Source of the DNA: a virus
Reading direction: 5' to 3' (one strand)
IMG/VR virus record: IMGVR_UViG_3300028595_000025
Coordinates: 1 to 41,477 of that record
Length of the DNA stretch: 41,477 bases
The notes beneath the pieces were generated by a model. The model searched no databases, had not been told where the DNA came from, and saw only the letters and a list, made by a program, of their open reading frames with translations. Positions 27,888 to 37,060 of the stretch are shown here, one piece after another (position 1 is the stretch's first letter; each line of letters begins with the position of its first letter). The translations under genes and the position numbers were made by a program.

Positions 27888-28264
27888 AGCATGTATTCAA
27901 TCGGGTAGGCAACATATAGGTCCGTTGCGGTATTGTGTACCGTAAACTCAACCTTGTAATCAGCACTAAGCCACAAAACCGCCTGCACAGATCCATCATA
28001 GCTTGACATTATCCAGGATGACCATTCCGAACTTGCATAGGGTGTGTTGGAAATATTGCTGTCATCTTTCGGTCTGTAATTAACAACCGAAAAAGTACCG
28101 CCCAACGCAACATGACACCTAACCGCTTTGGTGCCTGCCGGAACAACAGAACTGAAATCTACTTCCAAACCGCCGCTGAAACTGTCCGCTGTCCAGCCGG
28201 ATGTTTTTGAGGCAAACCACCCCGTACCCGGATTTGTTATTTTATGCCAAGTGTAAAAGGCCAT
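27884..28264 (-). CDS. Small beta-rich tail protein
   Basis: A 126-residue protein starting MAFYTWHKITNPGTGWFASK; aromatic and serine-rich strands (SSEWSSWIMSSYDGSVQAVL). Follows the large beta-helix fibre with one base between, so probably a fibre tip or chaperone-like domain. No family recognised. Confidence 0.6.
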   Translation of the reverse strand: MAFYTWHKITNPGTGWFASKTSGWTADSFSGGLEVDFSSVVPAGTKAVRCHVALGGTFSVVNYRPKDDSNISNTPYASSEWSSWIMSSYDGSVQAVLWLSADYKVEFTVHNTATDLYVAYPIEYML

Positions 28265-30535
28265 TCAAACCTCTTGCCACGAATTAGAGCCATAGATGGT
28301 ATAATCGCCATTGTCATCAAAGTTGTTATCATGCTCATTATCTACGTCAATGGGTTGCAATCTAACATTATCGATATAAATACCTTCATCTGTAGATGCT
28401 GGGGCATTAAGCCGAACAAACGCCATTGCTCCCACCGCGTTTTCTGGAATCGCTACATTTGTTGTTTCAAACGGTCCATATTCATCCGGCGTTGTGCTCG
28501 GATTGCCCGGTACTTCCGTCCATGATCCGCCCGAATCGGTAGTATAGGCAATTATGATTTTAGCCTCATCTGTTGACACTCCACCCCCGGTAGGAATATT
28601 TATTTTAGCTGACAATTTATAGGTCTGACCCGGCACAAGACCGTGCATATCATTTTTCGTATTGTTATCGCAAAACCTAAACTCGGCGGTATCAGTAGAT
28701 GTTTTCCTTATGAGTAGGGAATAGCTTCCTTCGTAAACATCCACTGTATCTCTTTGCGTATAGCAATTAGTTGTCTGACTGTTACCATCCCCTATTAGAT
28801 AAGGAAATCCGGTTGATTCACAATTGCCGTCTACTATTAGTTGGCCGCAATCCACAGAATAATTGTTCATTACCCTTGTGAATTCGCAATCTGTGTCTAT
28901 TCCGATTCCTATATATAGAGCGTCCTCAACCCTGTTGTTTTGAACTATTGAATGATCACTATTATTTAAAAATATACCTGTTGGGTTTTGAAGATCGTCC
29001 GTTGATAGTGTGAGGCCATAGCATGATATATTATAGATATTGTTTGATTCTATTTTATTTTTATCACCAGTATTGGCGTTTATTCCTATAGCTGTTCCCT
29101 CGGTGCTGCCGCCGCCCTTTATATCATGTATAGTATTCCCTATGATATGGCCGCTCCGTGAATGTATCCCCTCTGCTGTTGCCCCGCTTGACAATAGATT
29201 TTTTACTGTGTTATTAGCGCACAAAACATCGGACGGATTAGTGCAAACAATATAAATTCCGTAAACAAAGCCACCGCTTGGATTAGAATTATTACCATCG
29301 ACAATATTCCCTATTACAATTCCGGTACAAGTAGCAAGGCGAATTCCCATCCCCATATATTCTTTAATAAGGTTGTTGCGTATATTTATATTGTCACAAT
29401 CTGAAACATATATGCCATTTGCATAGGCATCAAGACAAGTAACGCTATCAATAACAGAATCATCTGCATAATTGAAAAAAATCAATGATTTTAAATTAGT
29501 ATCGCTACTATCCCGCGTTACCTTTAGGTTTCTTATTTGCGCCCCGGTCTTTTCGCTCCCGGATGAACCGACACACTCTATAGCGTAGTCATTGGCGTTT
29601 TTTTCTATAATTGTGTTGTCCCCCCGGCCCTGCAATGTAACATTATCCGCCAATTCCAGCGCTGCGGTTATATAAAACGTACCATCTGTCAGGTCAACAA
29701 CACCCCCGCCCTTGGACGCCACATGATTGATAGCCGCCTGTATTTCTGTCTGGTCATCTGTACCATCACAATAATAGTCTGCAATATCCGGGTACATCTC
29801 ATTGGCTACCGTAACATGCCCGAGGTTTGTTGATAATGACGGGAGGCCAGAGGCCATAAACCGGGCCAGGGCGCTGGAATCAAAAGTAAAGTTTTGATAA
29901 ACCTCACGGAACATTACCAATGTATAGCCAAGCTCGCCGGTTGTCTTTTCAACATCAACAGAATAGCATTCACATACACTGTCTATATATTCCCGCTCAC
30001 CAGCACCACCTATTTGCAAAGTGTACCACCGGCCCGGCTCATACCAAAAGCACTCACCGGGTATGGAAATCCCGTAAATGTGTCGTTTTTCTTTGTGTTC
30101 TTTCCACGCCAACTCTGCCAGCTTTTCTACCTGTGCTTTTGTAACGATATAATTGTTGGCAAGCCTAAATTCGTTTTCTCCGTCCTTATAGATTCCCTCC
30201 GCATCATAAAAAGAATCGTGAATAAAACCCCGCCCACCAGAAAGTCTAAAAACCGGTTTAGCCCGAATAGTTGCCGCGGTTATTGTTTGTGATTCCCCCG
30301 AATTATTGGTCAATAATATTTCCGCACCGCCGGCATAAGTAGTGACATCAAAAGTGGTTTGGTCAAGACCCTCGGTAGCCGTGTCTTTATTGGAATTCTC
30401 CCACCACTTCCCGCTTGCGCTAAAGGTATGCCAAATAAATACTGCGTCCTTGGCCCCGATAACCTCTAAGTCTTTTTTATTTAGTTTTTCTTTTTGCGTG
30501 GGGCGTTCTAATCTATAACCGCTAAATCGTGGCAT
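28265..30535 (-). CDS. Tail fibre/spike with beta-helix and carbohydrate-binding end
   Basis: A 756-residue protein. Residues 1-220 form a tail-attachment region continuing the baseplate (MPRFSGYRLERPTQKEKLNK, YTLQIGGAGEREYIDSV). Residues about 235-560 open with YPDIADYYCDGTDDQTEIQA, the classic pectate-lyase/beta-helix start, followed by coils such as IRNNLIKEYMG, GNTIHDIKGGG and VQNNRVEDALY. Residues about 575-740 look like a carbohydrate-binding jelly roll (YEGSYSLLIRKTSTDTAEFR, YIDNVRLQPIDVD). Likely the main receptor-binding or glycan-cleaving spike. Confidence 0.8.
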   Translation of the reverse strand: MPRFSGYRLERPTQKEKLNKKDLEVIGAKDAVFIWHTFSASGKWWENSNKDTATEGLDQTTFDVTTYAGGAEILLTNNSGESQTITAATIRAKPVFRLSGGRGFIHDSFYDAEGIYKDGENEFRLANNYIVTKAQVEKLAELAWKEHKEKRHIYGISIPGECFWYEPGRWYTLQIGGAGEREYIDSVCECYSVDVEKTTGELGYTLVMFREVYQNFTFDSSALARFMASGLPSLSTNLGHVTVANEMYPDIADYYCDGTDDQTEIQAAINHVASKGGGVVDLTDGTFYITAALELADNVTLQGRGDNTIIEKNANDYAIECVGSSGSEKTGAQIRNLKVTRDSSDTNLKSLIFFNYADDSVIDSVTCLDAYANGIYVSDCDNINIRNNLIKEYMGMGIRLATCTGIVIGNIVDGNNSNPSGGFVYGIYIVCTNPSDVLCANNTVKNLLSSGATAEGIHSRSGHIIGNTIHDIKGGGSTEGTAIGINANTGDKNKIESNNIYNISCYGLTLSTDDLQNPTGIFLNNSDHSIVQNNRVEDALYIGIGIDTDCEFTRVMNNYSVDCGQLIVDGNCESTGFPYLIGDGNSQTTNCYTQRDTVDVYEGSYSLLIRKTSTDTAEFRFCDNNTKNDMHGLVPGQTYKLSAKINIPTGGGVSTDEAKIIIAYTTDSGGSWTEVPGNPSTTPDEYGPFETTNVAIPENAVGAMAFVRLNAPASTDEGIYIDNVRLQPIDVDNEHDNNFDDNGDYTIYGSNSWQEV

Positions 30536-32704
30536 TTAAACGTCCCATAAAAACTTGGTATCAAATTCTGCCACAAACTCACCGTAAGTATCGGGGTCGG
30601 GCCAATCGTCCCCATCGGCGACAGATTCGGCCAACCTATCGCCAAGGCTGGTAAAGTCTTTCACGCTTCGGGCGTCCCATACGTTTTGCATATTTTCGTT
30701 TTTCTTTATCTTAACGCCGCGGACTAAAATTTTATTGGCCTGCGCCACATCGAGTATAGAGTTAACATCCTGTATATCCGAATCGCCTATGGTTTCGATG
30801 CTCGAGGGGTCAGAATATCCGGTGGCAAGTTTGGATATAAGCCGTAGAGTATTTGAAGCATCCATGCCTAAATACATCGAACCGCTGGCATCGGCCAGTT
30901 CTTTTAAATGATCCCATGGGGTATCGCCACGGGGGACTATAGCCCACGGGTGTGTTATATCCACCGCATCGGCTATAATCCCAATAGTGTCATATGAATC
31001 TGAATCGGCATCGTCTGCGGACTCCGTACCGCTGGAACCGTCATTATTATTTAATATAAACCAATTAAGCGCCGCATCATTCTGCACCAACATGGCGCCA
31101 TCCATGGATAGCGTTACGTTGTCATCCAATTCTACAGTCACAACCAGGCGGTCAGAATCGCCGTCTGTAATTGTGTGTGATACCTCGTATTTTCCCCATC
31201 CCTCACCACCGGAGATAGAATAGGCGCCGGCCGATGAATCATTAGACCCCCCGCTATCATGCTCGGCCAGTACAATACTGTCCCCACAGGCAGCGGATGA
31301 TTTTAGATAAATGGAAAAGTTGTACGTTTCCCCAACGTTCAGCTTTTTGGTTCCTAAAAATGTCACAGTCTGCTGCACTGTACAGGCGGCGCTACCATAA
31401 ACCAAATCGCCTTGATAACTACCGAATAACCCACCGGCTACTCGGCTAAAAGTAGCTCCGGTCCCCGCCACGGCCCAACTGTTTGCAATTGTTGCATTCT
31501 CAAAACTTGAATTAGCCACATAGTTATAAATATCTTTTTTTGTGGCAAGGCGGGCTATTAAATGGAAAAGGCTGTCCGCCTCAGTGGAGTCGCTTAGCTT
31601 TTTATCTTCCCAGCTTTTGCCGGCGATAGTTATTGTGCGGCCGATGTCAGAAACCCCGTCCTCGGCAACAATCTGCACATAGCTAAGCCCATCGAAAACA
31701 CTTGTCCTGGCAAACAGACCGGAATCCAGCCTACCGATAAAAAACGGTTCCCAATTCCCGGAGTACCATGTTTCAGCCTCAACCCTGCATCGGTGTTTCA
31801 TATAGGCCTGCGCCGATGTTCCGTTGTATACGGAGTTGGCCGGATCAAATGCCGCATACTGGTCATCGGCAAATTCACCGTTGATAGAATTAAGCGTCAA
31901 TGAAAGGCTGTTTGCAACCTGGCTACCGTTTGTCGGCTCCTCAATACTTTTAGAATTTGTCATCGAGGTTACGAAACTCGTAACGTTGCAGCGCGTTCTC
32001 CCGCACCCCTCACCGTTGAAATGCCAGACAATTTCCTCGTCTTTGAGCGCCTTGAAATTATTCGCTACCTGGGCGGCGGTAGTAGTCTTAGAAAGGAACA
32101 CCCTGATCTGATTTATGGTGTAAGCGCCCTCGGTGCCGTCCTCATGACGGACCGAAAACAGCGGGTATTCCATACCCTTGGCATCTATGTTGCCTGACCA
32201 TGTAGTATCAGCCGCACTGCCATCAACATACAGGGCACCACCGGATGTGTCGCCGGTAGTCAGATCGATTGAACAGGCAAGCTCTATCCATGTTTGTAGG
32301 GACGGGTTGTCAGTATATGCGCTACTCTGTAGAATCCGCTCAGTGCCGCCGTCCTTCCACTTAACCTGAAACTGGTCATCCCCGGCGTCGTATTCTAATT
32401 TTAGATAATTGTCTGAGTCTACATACCACGCCCAAAGCGGTTGATCATCTGCGGTATCATAATCAAACGTCGGTTTTATTTTGGCGTATATTGTAAGGGT
32501 AGAAGTGAGGGGCAGAAGATAGTCGCAGTGGCCCGATGTAAGGTTGTGACTCCCGGCTTCGTTTGCCGCGGTGATAGCGGTATAGGCCAAATCGGAATCA
32601 TAAGGCGGATAAAGGTGTTGCCGAAAATCTATATAGTATCTTTCCTCATTAGTGAGTGTTTTGAGGTCAGATTTCCAGCTCGAGCCTATATCTTTAATAG
32701 CCAC
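30536..32704 (-). CDS. Large baseplate/distal tail protein with LamG and CBM-like inserts
   Basis: A 722-residue protein starting MAIKDIGSSWKSDLKTLTNE. Residues about 60-220 form a LamG-like domain (LTIYAKIKPTFDYDTADDQP, WIELACSIDLTTGDTSGGAL, GAYTINQIRVFLSKTTTAAQ). Residues about 395-550 form a second, carbohydrate-binding-module-like domain (NSSFENATIANSWAVAGTGA, LNVGETYNFSIYLKSSAAC). The flanking regions resemble tail-tip proteins. The stop abuts the next ATG. Position after tape measure fits distal tail plus hub functions. Confidence 0.65.
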   Translation of the reverse strand: MAIKDIGSSWKSDLKTLTNEERYYIDFRQHLYPPYDSDLAYTAITAANEAGSHNLTSGHCDYLLPLTSTLTIYAKIKPTFDYDTADDQPLWAWYVDSDNYLKLEYDAGDDQFQVKWKDGGTERILQSSAYTDNPSLQTWIELACSIDLTTGDTSGGALYVDGSAADTTWSGNIDAKGMEYPLFSVRHEDGTEGAYTINQIRVFLSKTTTAAQVANNFKALKDEEIVWHFNGEGCGRTRCNVTSFVTSMTNSKSIEEPTNGSQVANSLSLTLNSINGEFADDQYAAFDPANSVYNGTSAQAYMKHRCRVEAETWYSGNWEPFFIGRLDSGLFARTSVFDGLSYVQIVAEDGVSDIGRTITIAGKSWEDKKLSDSTEADSLFHLIARLATKKDIYNYVANSSFENATIANSWAVAGTGATFSRVAGGLFGSYQGDLVYGSAACTVQQTVTFLGTKKLNVGETYNFSIYLKSSAACGDSIVLAEHDSGGSNDSSAGAYSISGGEGWGKYEVSHTITDGDSDRLVVTVELDDNVTLSMDGAMLVQNDAALNWFILNNNDGSSGTESADDADSDSYDTIGIIADAVDITHPWAIVPRGDTPWDHLKELADASGSMYLGMDASNTLRLISKLATGYSDPSSIETIGDSDIQDVNSILDVAQANKILVRGVKIKKNENMQNVWDARSVKDFTSLGDRLAESVADGDDWPDPDTYGEFVAEFDTKFLWDV

Positions 32705-34631
32705 GTGCTAACCTGTTACCTACAGAAATGATTTTACGTGCCGCCTGGTCCTCGGTCAGAACAGAACCGTTGATAATTATGGTGGTACCCAAACCGCCCA
32801 TTTTATTAAGCGGAATTACTGCCTCCGGTTTATTCCCCTCGGCCAACTCATAGGCGCCATGCTGCGTTACAACACCGCCCTCGGCAAGTGAGGCAACAAT
32901 ACCAGAACCCACAAATGCAGCGGCGGCGGCAGCGGCAAGTGCGGAACCTTGCACAAAATTGCCAGTAGCAAAAGCGATCACAGACCGGGCCAACGCTTCC
33001 TGACCAAGCGCCCGTAGTATTTTAGAAATGGCATCTTTGGCCGCATCCCCAATAACCTTCCAGCCTCCCTCGCCCTCAACAATAGCCTCACCAATTGAAA
33101 CAAGTACAGGGGCAACATAGCTATTCAGGGTGTCGGCCAATTCAACCGCTTTATCTTTGGCTTCCGATAGTGCTTTTGTATATGCGGACGCCACATCTTC
33201 GGCCCCCGCAAAGGGATCGACAGACTCTATACGCTCTAATTCATCAGCCAATTCCTCGGCAGCTTCGGCGGCGGCTTCCATCGGGAACACAAAATCAGTT
33301 AATGCGGCCTGATTTCTGCGGAGCGCATCTTCGGACATATCCAAAGACTCGGCCACTTTTTTAGGTTTTTCCTCTGCTTCCTCGCCGTAGGCATCTTCAT
33401 ATTCTTTTCTTAGTTTGGCTAAAATCGCCGTTACCTCATCCTTAGTATGAACGGCATAAGGCAATTGATCTTCCCAATATGCTATAGCCTGCTCAAGCGC
33501 CTCTCTTTGCCCTTGCTCTGTTTTTGCATATTCAGTTTGTACGAGTTTTAAATATTCCTGTAATTGCTTTTGCCGATCAGCCTCCGCTTTCGCAGCCTCC
33601 GCTGCTGCATCGGCCTTTTCTCTCTCGGCTTTTTCTGTAGCATCCGCTGCGATAGCTTCCCATCTCGCGGCCTCACGCAAAAGTGCCCGCCGTTCTTTCA
33701 GCGCTTCCAGCTCGGCAACTTGTGCCGGGGCCATCATACCCCTGCCCCTGGGTCTAGAAAGGCGCTCTATCTGCTCATTTAGTACCTGTAATTCCTCGTT
33801 GGCGGTGGCGGTTCCCATCCGCACTTCCCGCTCCATTTCCGCAAATCTAAGCAATGATTCTTTGGCCTCGAGCGCCGCCTCCGCAAATCTGGTAAGTTTG
33901 CGAATAGTGGGCTCTAATCCATAGGCGATCAATTGGCCGTTGGCTTCTTTCAAGTCCCCTATTGCATTTGTAAGCTGCTCAACGGCACCCGTTGCAGTCT
34001 GCGCTAAGTCCTGACTAAGCCCTCCGAATTTCTCCTGTAACTGCGTTGTAATTTCAAGCAGCTTATCTTGTTTGGTGCCGGACATATCAACGACGATACC
34101 ATACCGACTAAGCGCGTTTGTGGTAGACCCGAGTGTTTTACCGACAAGTGATGCGGCCATATTCAGGTCCATGCCCATTGCGGTTGCCATATCTTGAATG
34201 CCGGGGACAACCTGCTTTATCCCTTCCTCATCAAGATTAGCCAATTGCTGCAAAAGACTAATGGCTGAAATTGTGGCCTCATCACCGAACCGCGTTACTT
34301 TTTGTAGTTCGCCTGCAAAGTCAATCAGCGAATCGGCGGATATTGAATATTGCCTACCAGTGGCCCGTATGGCGCTCCGCAAAGATTCCTCGGCCTGCTC
34401 CTGGACCGCATAGGCGCTGTATAAATCTTTGATGACTTTGGTTGTGGCACGGATTGCCATGACAACTCCGCCGGCGGTCAACATGCCCTTAGCCCACCGG
34501 AACATGGCGTTTTGCATTTCACCCACCGAGCGCTTAGCCGTGTCTGTGTGCTGCTGAAACTGTTTCATCTGCATTACCGCGCGTTGGGTTTCAGCTTTTA
34601 TTACTAATTTTAGTTCCTCGGATATTGCCAT
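32694..34631 (-). CDS. Tail tape measure protein
   Basis: A 645-residue protein setting tail length; at about 1.5 A per residue the tail would be near 100 nm. Helical N-terminus (KLVIKAETQRAVMQMKQFQQ), a conserved segment of TMPs at about residues 115-165 (ATISAISLLQQLANLDEEGI, then MGMDLNMAASLVGKTLGSTT and ALSRYGIVVDMS), a long coiled coil (about 290-420, rich in Ala/Glu/Lys), hydrophobic part AAAAAAFVGSGIVASLAEGG and a final GLGTTIIINGSVLTEDQAAR. The gene follows the two small chaperone-like genes, the usual order. Confidence 0.88.
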   Translation of the reverse strand: MAISEELKLVIKAETQRAVMQMKQFQQHTDTAKRSVGEMQNAMFRWAKGMLTAGGVVMAIRATTKVIKDLYSAYAVQEQAEESLRSAIRATGRQYSISADSLIDFAGELQKVTRFGDEATISAISLLQQLANLDEEGIKQVVPGIQDMATAMGMDLNMAASLVGKTLGSTTNALSRYGIVVDMSGTKQDKLLEITTQLQEKFGGLSQDLAQTATGAVEQLTNAIGDLKEANGQLIAYGLEPTIRKLTRFAEAALEAKESLLRFAEMEREVRMGTATANEELQVLNEQIERLSRPRGRGMMAPAQVAELEALKERRALLREAARWEAIAADATEKAEREKADAAAEAAKAEADRQKQLQEYLKLVQTEYAKTEQGQREALEQAIAYWEDQLPYAVHTKDEVTAILAKLRKEYEDAYGEEAEEKPKKVAESLDMSEDALRRNQAALTDFVFPMEAAAEAAEELADELERIESVDPFAGAEDVASAYTKALSEAKDKAVELADTLNSYVAPVLVSIGEAIVEGEGGWKVIGDAAKDAISKILRALGQEALARSVIAFATGNFVQGSALAAAAAAAFVGSGIVASLAEGGVVTQHGAYELAEGNKPEAVIPLNKMGGLGTTIIINGSVLTEDQAARKIISVGNRLARGY

Positions 34632-34911
34632 TCTTTGTCTTTTGCCATTTTTGCTCTGCTATTTCGAACAACTGTATTATGTTCAAAATCTGCGCCGGCT
34701 GCTCGGCCCACCCACCGGAATAGGGCAGACCAAAGGTTTTGTATCGTTGCCATATCTTTAGGTTGCGCCAAAACACAGGGGTAAATAGAGAATGTACTTC
34801 ACCCTGTTTAATTTTATGCTCACCATCGGGGAAAACGTATACTGTACTGTGTTGGAATTTGTCTAAGACTGCCGGTTTGTTATAGCCCTCTGCCCAACAG
34901 CAAAAGGCCAA
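34591..34911 (-). CDS. Tail assembly chaperone-like protein 2
   Basis: A 106-residue protein starting MAFCCWAEGYNKPAVLDKFQ, Trp/Tyr-rich. It lies between the tail tube genes and the tape measure, where the second assembly chaperone is normally found, and overlaps the tape measure by 41 bases. No slippery heptamer is evident at the junction with the upstream gene (two bases between them), so the pair seems to be two separate proteins. Confidence 0.55.
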   Translation of the reverse strand: MAFCCWAEGYNKPAVLDKFQHSTVYVFPDGEHKIKQGEVHSLFTPVFWRNLKIWQRYKTFGLPYSGGWAEQPAQILNIIQLFEIAEQKWQKTKNGNIRGTKISNKS

Positions 34912-34913
34912 TA

Positions 34914-35273
34914 TCAGTTTTTTGAGTCTGTGTCCCTCAACTCGCGCCGGATATGTCCTGCAACTTCGGTGATAAGTCCATAGGTGCCTGGGAGTGTTTT
35001 TATTACCGACGGGTCCGTTATCGCCTTTCCGTTTTCATCTTTTAGGCCCGTGACTTTTTTAACGCAAGCATCCCATACGGCTGTAGCGTTTAATTTGTAC
35101 TCAATCTTGATGTTGTTATTATCATCAAAAGCGGGCACAACCGGAGTCAGAGATTCCTCTTGTTCCCCGGTCATGTACATAAACTCTACTTTTATTTGTT
35201 CATCCTCGGGCAGCTTATCGTTGCCGCGCCAATTCGGTATAAACGTATCTCCCTTTGCAACCTTGATTATCAC
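34914..35273 (-). CDS. Tail assembly chaperone-like protein 1
   Basis: A 119-residue protein starting MIIKVAKGDTFIPNWRGNDK; acidic, with a helical half VWDACVKKVTGLKDENGKAI and ITEVAGHIRRELRDTDSKN. It follows the major tail protein, the normal place of the first tail chaperone. Assignment is by order and size, not by motif. Confidence 0.6.
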   Translation of the reverse strand: MIIKVAKGDTFIPNWRGNDKLPEDEQIKVEFMYMTGEQEESLTPVVPAFDDNNNIKIEYKLNATAVWDACVKKVTGLKDENGKAITDPSVIKTLPGTYGLITEVAGHIRRELRDTDSKN

Positions 35274-35282
35274 CTTAACCCC

Positions 35283-35699
35283 CTAAGCAGTACTGTATGT
35301 TGAAAGACCCCCGGAAATCTGAGCGGTTCCGTTGAATGTAGCCAATCCGTCTACAGGCTCACCAACAGTGAGGCCGGTTATTACGGCACTGCCAGTAAAT
35401 CCAGCTTTGCTACCAGTGGTTTTATTGTGCAAAAGCACAAGGGTAGAGGCCGCGCTTGCATTGGTAGACATCATATTATCAACCAATGCGCTTTGTGCGG
35501 TATCGGAATCTTCATAATATCCGCTAAATGTAACGGTGTGACTACGTAGGCCGGGCTCAAATCCCCGATCATGTACCGTATCGCCAAAAGCGGTATTTTC
35601 CAAGGCATCCCCGGCAAAAGAAATTTCCCAGCTATTAATTTGGGCCATTTCACCGGAACCGACAAGGATTTTGCCGTCCCATCCTTTATTGATCGCCAT
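35283..35699 (-). CDS. Major tail tube protein
   Basis: A 138-residue beta-rich protein starting MAINKGWDGKILVGSGEMAQ. The GKILVGSGEMAQINSWEISF opening, DTVHDRGFEPGLRSHTVTFS, and the ending ATFNGTAQISGGLSTYS fit small phage tail tube subunits. Shine-Dalgarno GAGGAG upstream. It sits between the tail completion protein and the chaperone-like genes, consistent with this role. Confidence 0.8.
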   Translation of the reverse strand: MAINKGWDGKILVGSGEMAQINSWEISFAGDALENTAFGDTVHDRGFEPGLRSHTVTFSGYYEDSDTAQSALVDNMMSTNASAASTLVLLHNKTTGSKAGFTGSAVITGLTVGEPVDGLATFNGTAQISGGLSTYSTA

Positions 35700-35835
35700 C
35701 TATCGTATCTCCTCTAATTTCGGGTTTTTCTACCCGCTTTACTCTTTTTTGTTCTATCATGATATAACCGCACTCAGGACATATACACGGCCCCTTGCGG
35801 TTTAGTTTGTTATCGCAATTTCTGCAAATTACCAT
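35686..35835 (-). CDS. 49-residue zinc-ribbon protein in the tail operon
   Basis: ATG 35835 to TAA 35688-35686, AGGAT upstream. Begins MVICRNCDNKLNRKGPCICP and continues ECGYIM: CRNC and CPEC form a classical zinc ribbon. It overlaps the tail tube gene start by 14 bases. An unusual but recurring small insert among tail genes; function unknown. Confidence 0.65.
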   Translation of the reverse strand: MVICRNCDNKLNRKGPCICPECGYIMIEQKRVKRVEKPEIRGDTIDGDQ

Positions 35836-35843
35836 TTCAAATC

Positions 35844-36245
35844 CTATGGATCAAAGTATTGAACTATCGCGTCAAAGGTAGCCGCATAACCATCGTCGTC
35901 CGGTTGCGGGATAAGTAGAATGCCGCTACAGTTAATAGCCGCTATATCCACGGAATCGAGCGCCACCTCTGTTGACTGGTCAAGCAAGTCCCTTATCTTG
36001 TGCGCTGTAGTAAGTAGCGTATACTGATCATCGTCATATCCGGTTATCTGTACCCGCGCCTGGCCGGACCCCGGGCGGTCAAATGTCATCGGGGTATGCG
36101 GGTCACTGATAGTACGGAACACAAAATAGGGTTCATCGCAGCCCTGCTCGGCTTTCAGAAAATAGAACCGATTGCCGATGTCATCGTATATATCCGTATC
36201 GGCCTGGACCGTGACGTATATAGCTTGCTCTATATTATCTGCCAT
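35844..36245 (-). CDS. Tail completion/terminator protein (DUF3168-like)
   Basis: A 133-residue protein starting MADNIEQAIYVTVQADTDIY. YFVFRTISDPHTPMTFDRP, ARVQITGYDDDQYTLLTTAH and KIRDLLDQ follow the pattern of DUF3168 tail terminators, which cap the tail tube and join it to the head. Overlaps the gp10-like gene by 11 bases. Confidence 0.75.
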   Translation of the reverse strand: MADNIEQAIYVTVQADTDIYDDIGNRFYFLKAEQGCDEPYFVFRTISDPHTPMTFDRPGSGQARVQITGYDDDQYTLLTTAHKIRDLLDQSTEVALDSVDIAAINCSGILLIPQPDDDGYAATFDAIVQYFDP

Positions 36246-36567
36246 ACCTCTTTAATTCTCTATCTATTTCGCCACGTAATATCTTAATTGCATCGCTACG
36301 CGAAACATCCATCCCCGGTCTCATATATGGTTGCGCTTCCATTTTCCTTGTTCCATATTCCACATAGGGCGCATATTCTACCGGAGTGCCTACTTCTGCA
36401 TAATCTTTGTGTACCTTGTAATTAATTGATCCGTATAAATTGCCCGTTCTAATCGACCCTTCCGCATAAGCAAGAACATTACCTTGTACAACTATCGCTA
36501 CCTTTCTGAGCGCACGGGGCAATACTGCGTCTATCACCGCTTGTGGGGGGGCGTCGGTCCAGCCCAT
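36235..36567 (-). CDS. HK97 gp10-like neck protein
   Basis: A 110-residue protein starting MGWTDAPPQAVIDAVLPRAL. The pattern SIRTGNLYGSINYKV, TPVEYAPYVEYGTRKMEAQP and YMRPGMD is diagnostic of the HK97 gp10 (minor capsid/tail-joining) family. The start ATG overlaps the preceding TAA. Confidence 0.85.
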   Translation of the reverse strand: MGWTDAPPQAVIDAVLPRALRKVAIVVQGNVLAYAEGSIRTGNLYGSINYKVHKDYAEVGTPVEYAPYVEYGTRKMEAQPYMRPGMDVSRSDAIKILRGEIDRELKRYGR

Positions 36568-36747
36568 TTATTCCTTTACCGGAAACAGGGTGATAATCTG
36601 CTGAGCCAGAAAGGTCACAATACCGGATACAATGCCGGCCCACATCGGAGCGGGGAGCTCTGCGAATTCCCAAACCCCAGCACCTATCAAAGACGCAACA
36701 ATCGGCGCCAACTTACCAACCCATTTTTGCCATGGCCAATTTTTCAT
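36568..36747 (-). CDS. 59-residue two-span membrane protein in neck region
   Basis: ATG 36747 (GAGGAAATAAA upstream) to TAA 36570-36568. Begins MKNWPWQKWVGKLAPIVASL; two hydrophobic segments (about 13-29 and 35-55: MWAGIVSGIVTFLAQQIITL). It is holin-like in size and layout but lies among connector genes, far from the lysis cassette. Could be a second holin or an envelope factor carried as a moron. Confidence 0.65.
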   Translation of the reverse strand: MKNWPWQKWVGKLAPIVASLIGAGVWEFAELPAPMWAGIVSGIVTFLAQQIITLFPVKE

Positions 36748-36748
36748 T

Positions 36749-37060
36749 TTATTTCCTCAGTTTCATTAGCACCTTTTTATGGTGCCCCATATTTAGCGTG
36801 TCTTTTACAAACACAACGTCAAACGTATCACCCGAATAGGTGACTCGTTTTGTTTCATCGATACTGACAGTATCGCTACAAAATAGCTTATAGTCTGCCA
36901 TCAGCTCCCGGCGCTCGGCTGGAAATCGCTCGAGTCCTGCCACGGGGTTGATTGCACACTCAATTGTTGAACCGCTACCGTAGGTTATAGCGCTACCCCA
37001 TCCGGTAGAGGTCGAGCGGCTAAGCACAACCGCTGACTCAGTATAGTAATCAGAAATCAT
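36749..37060 (-). CDS. Head closure protein (Hc1-like)
   Basis: A 103-residue protein starting MISDYYTESAVVLSRSTSTG. Beta-rich, with CAINPVAGLERFPAERRELM, KLFCSDTVSIDETKRVTYSG and FDVVFVKDTLNMGHHKKVLM, as in small head-tail stopper proteins. It overlaps the adaptor by ATGA and sits between adaptor and gp10-like gene, the standard order. Confidence 0.75.
   Translation of the reverse strand: MISDYYTESAVVLSRSTSTGWGSAITYGSGSTIECAINPVAGLERFPAERRELMADYKLFCSDTVSIDETKRVTYSGDTFDVVFVKDTLNMGHHKKVLMKLRK

Noticed and set aside
34914-35273. Programmed frameshift between the two tail chaperone-like genes
   Set aside because: The genes are separate with their own starts and I see no slippery heptamer near the joint.
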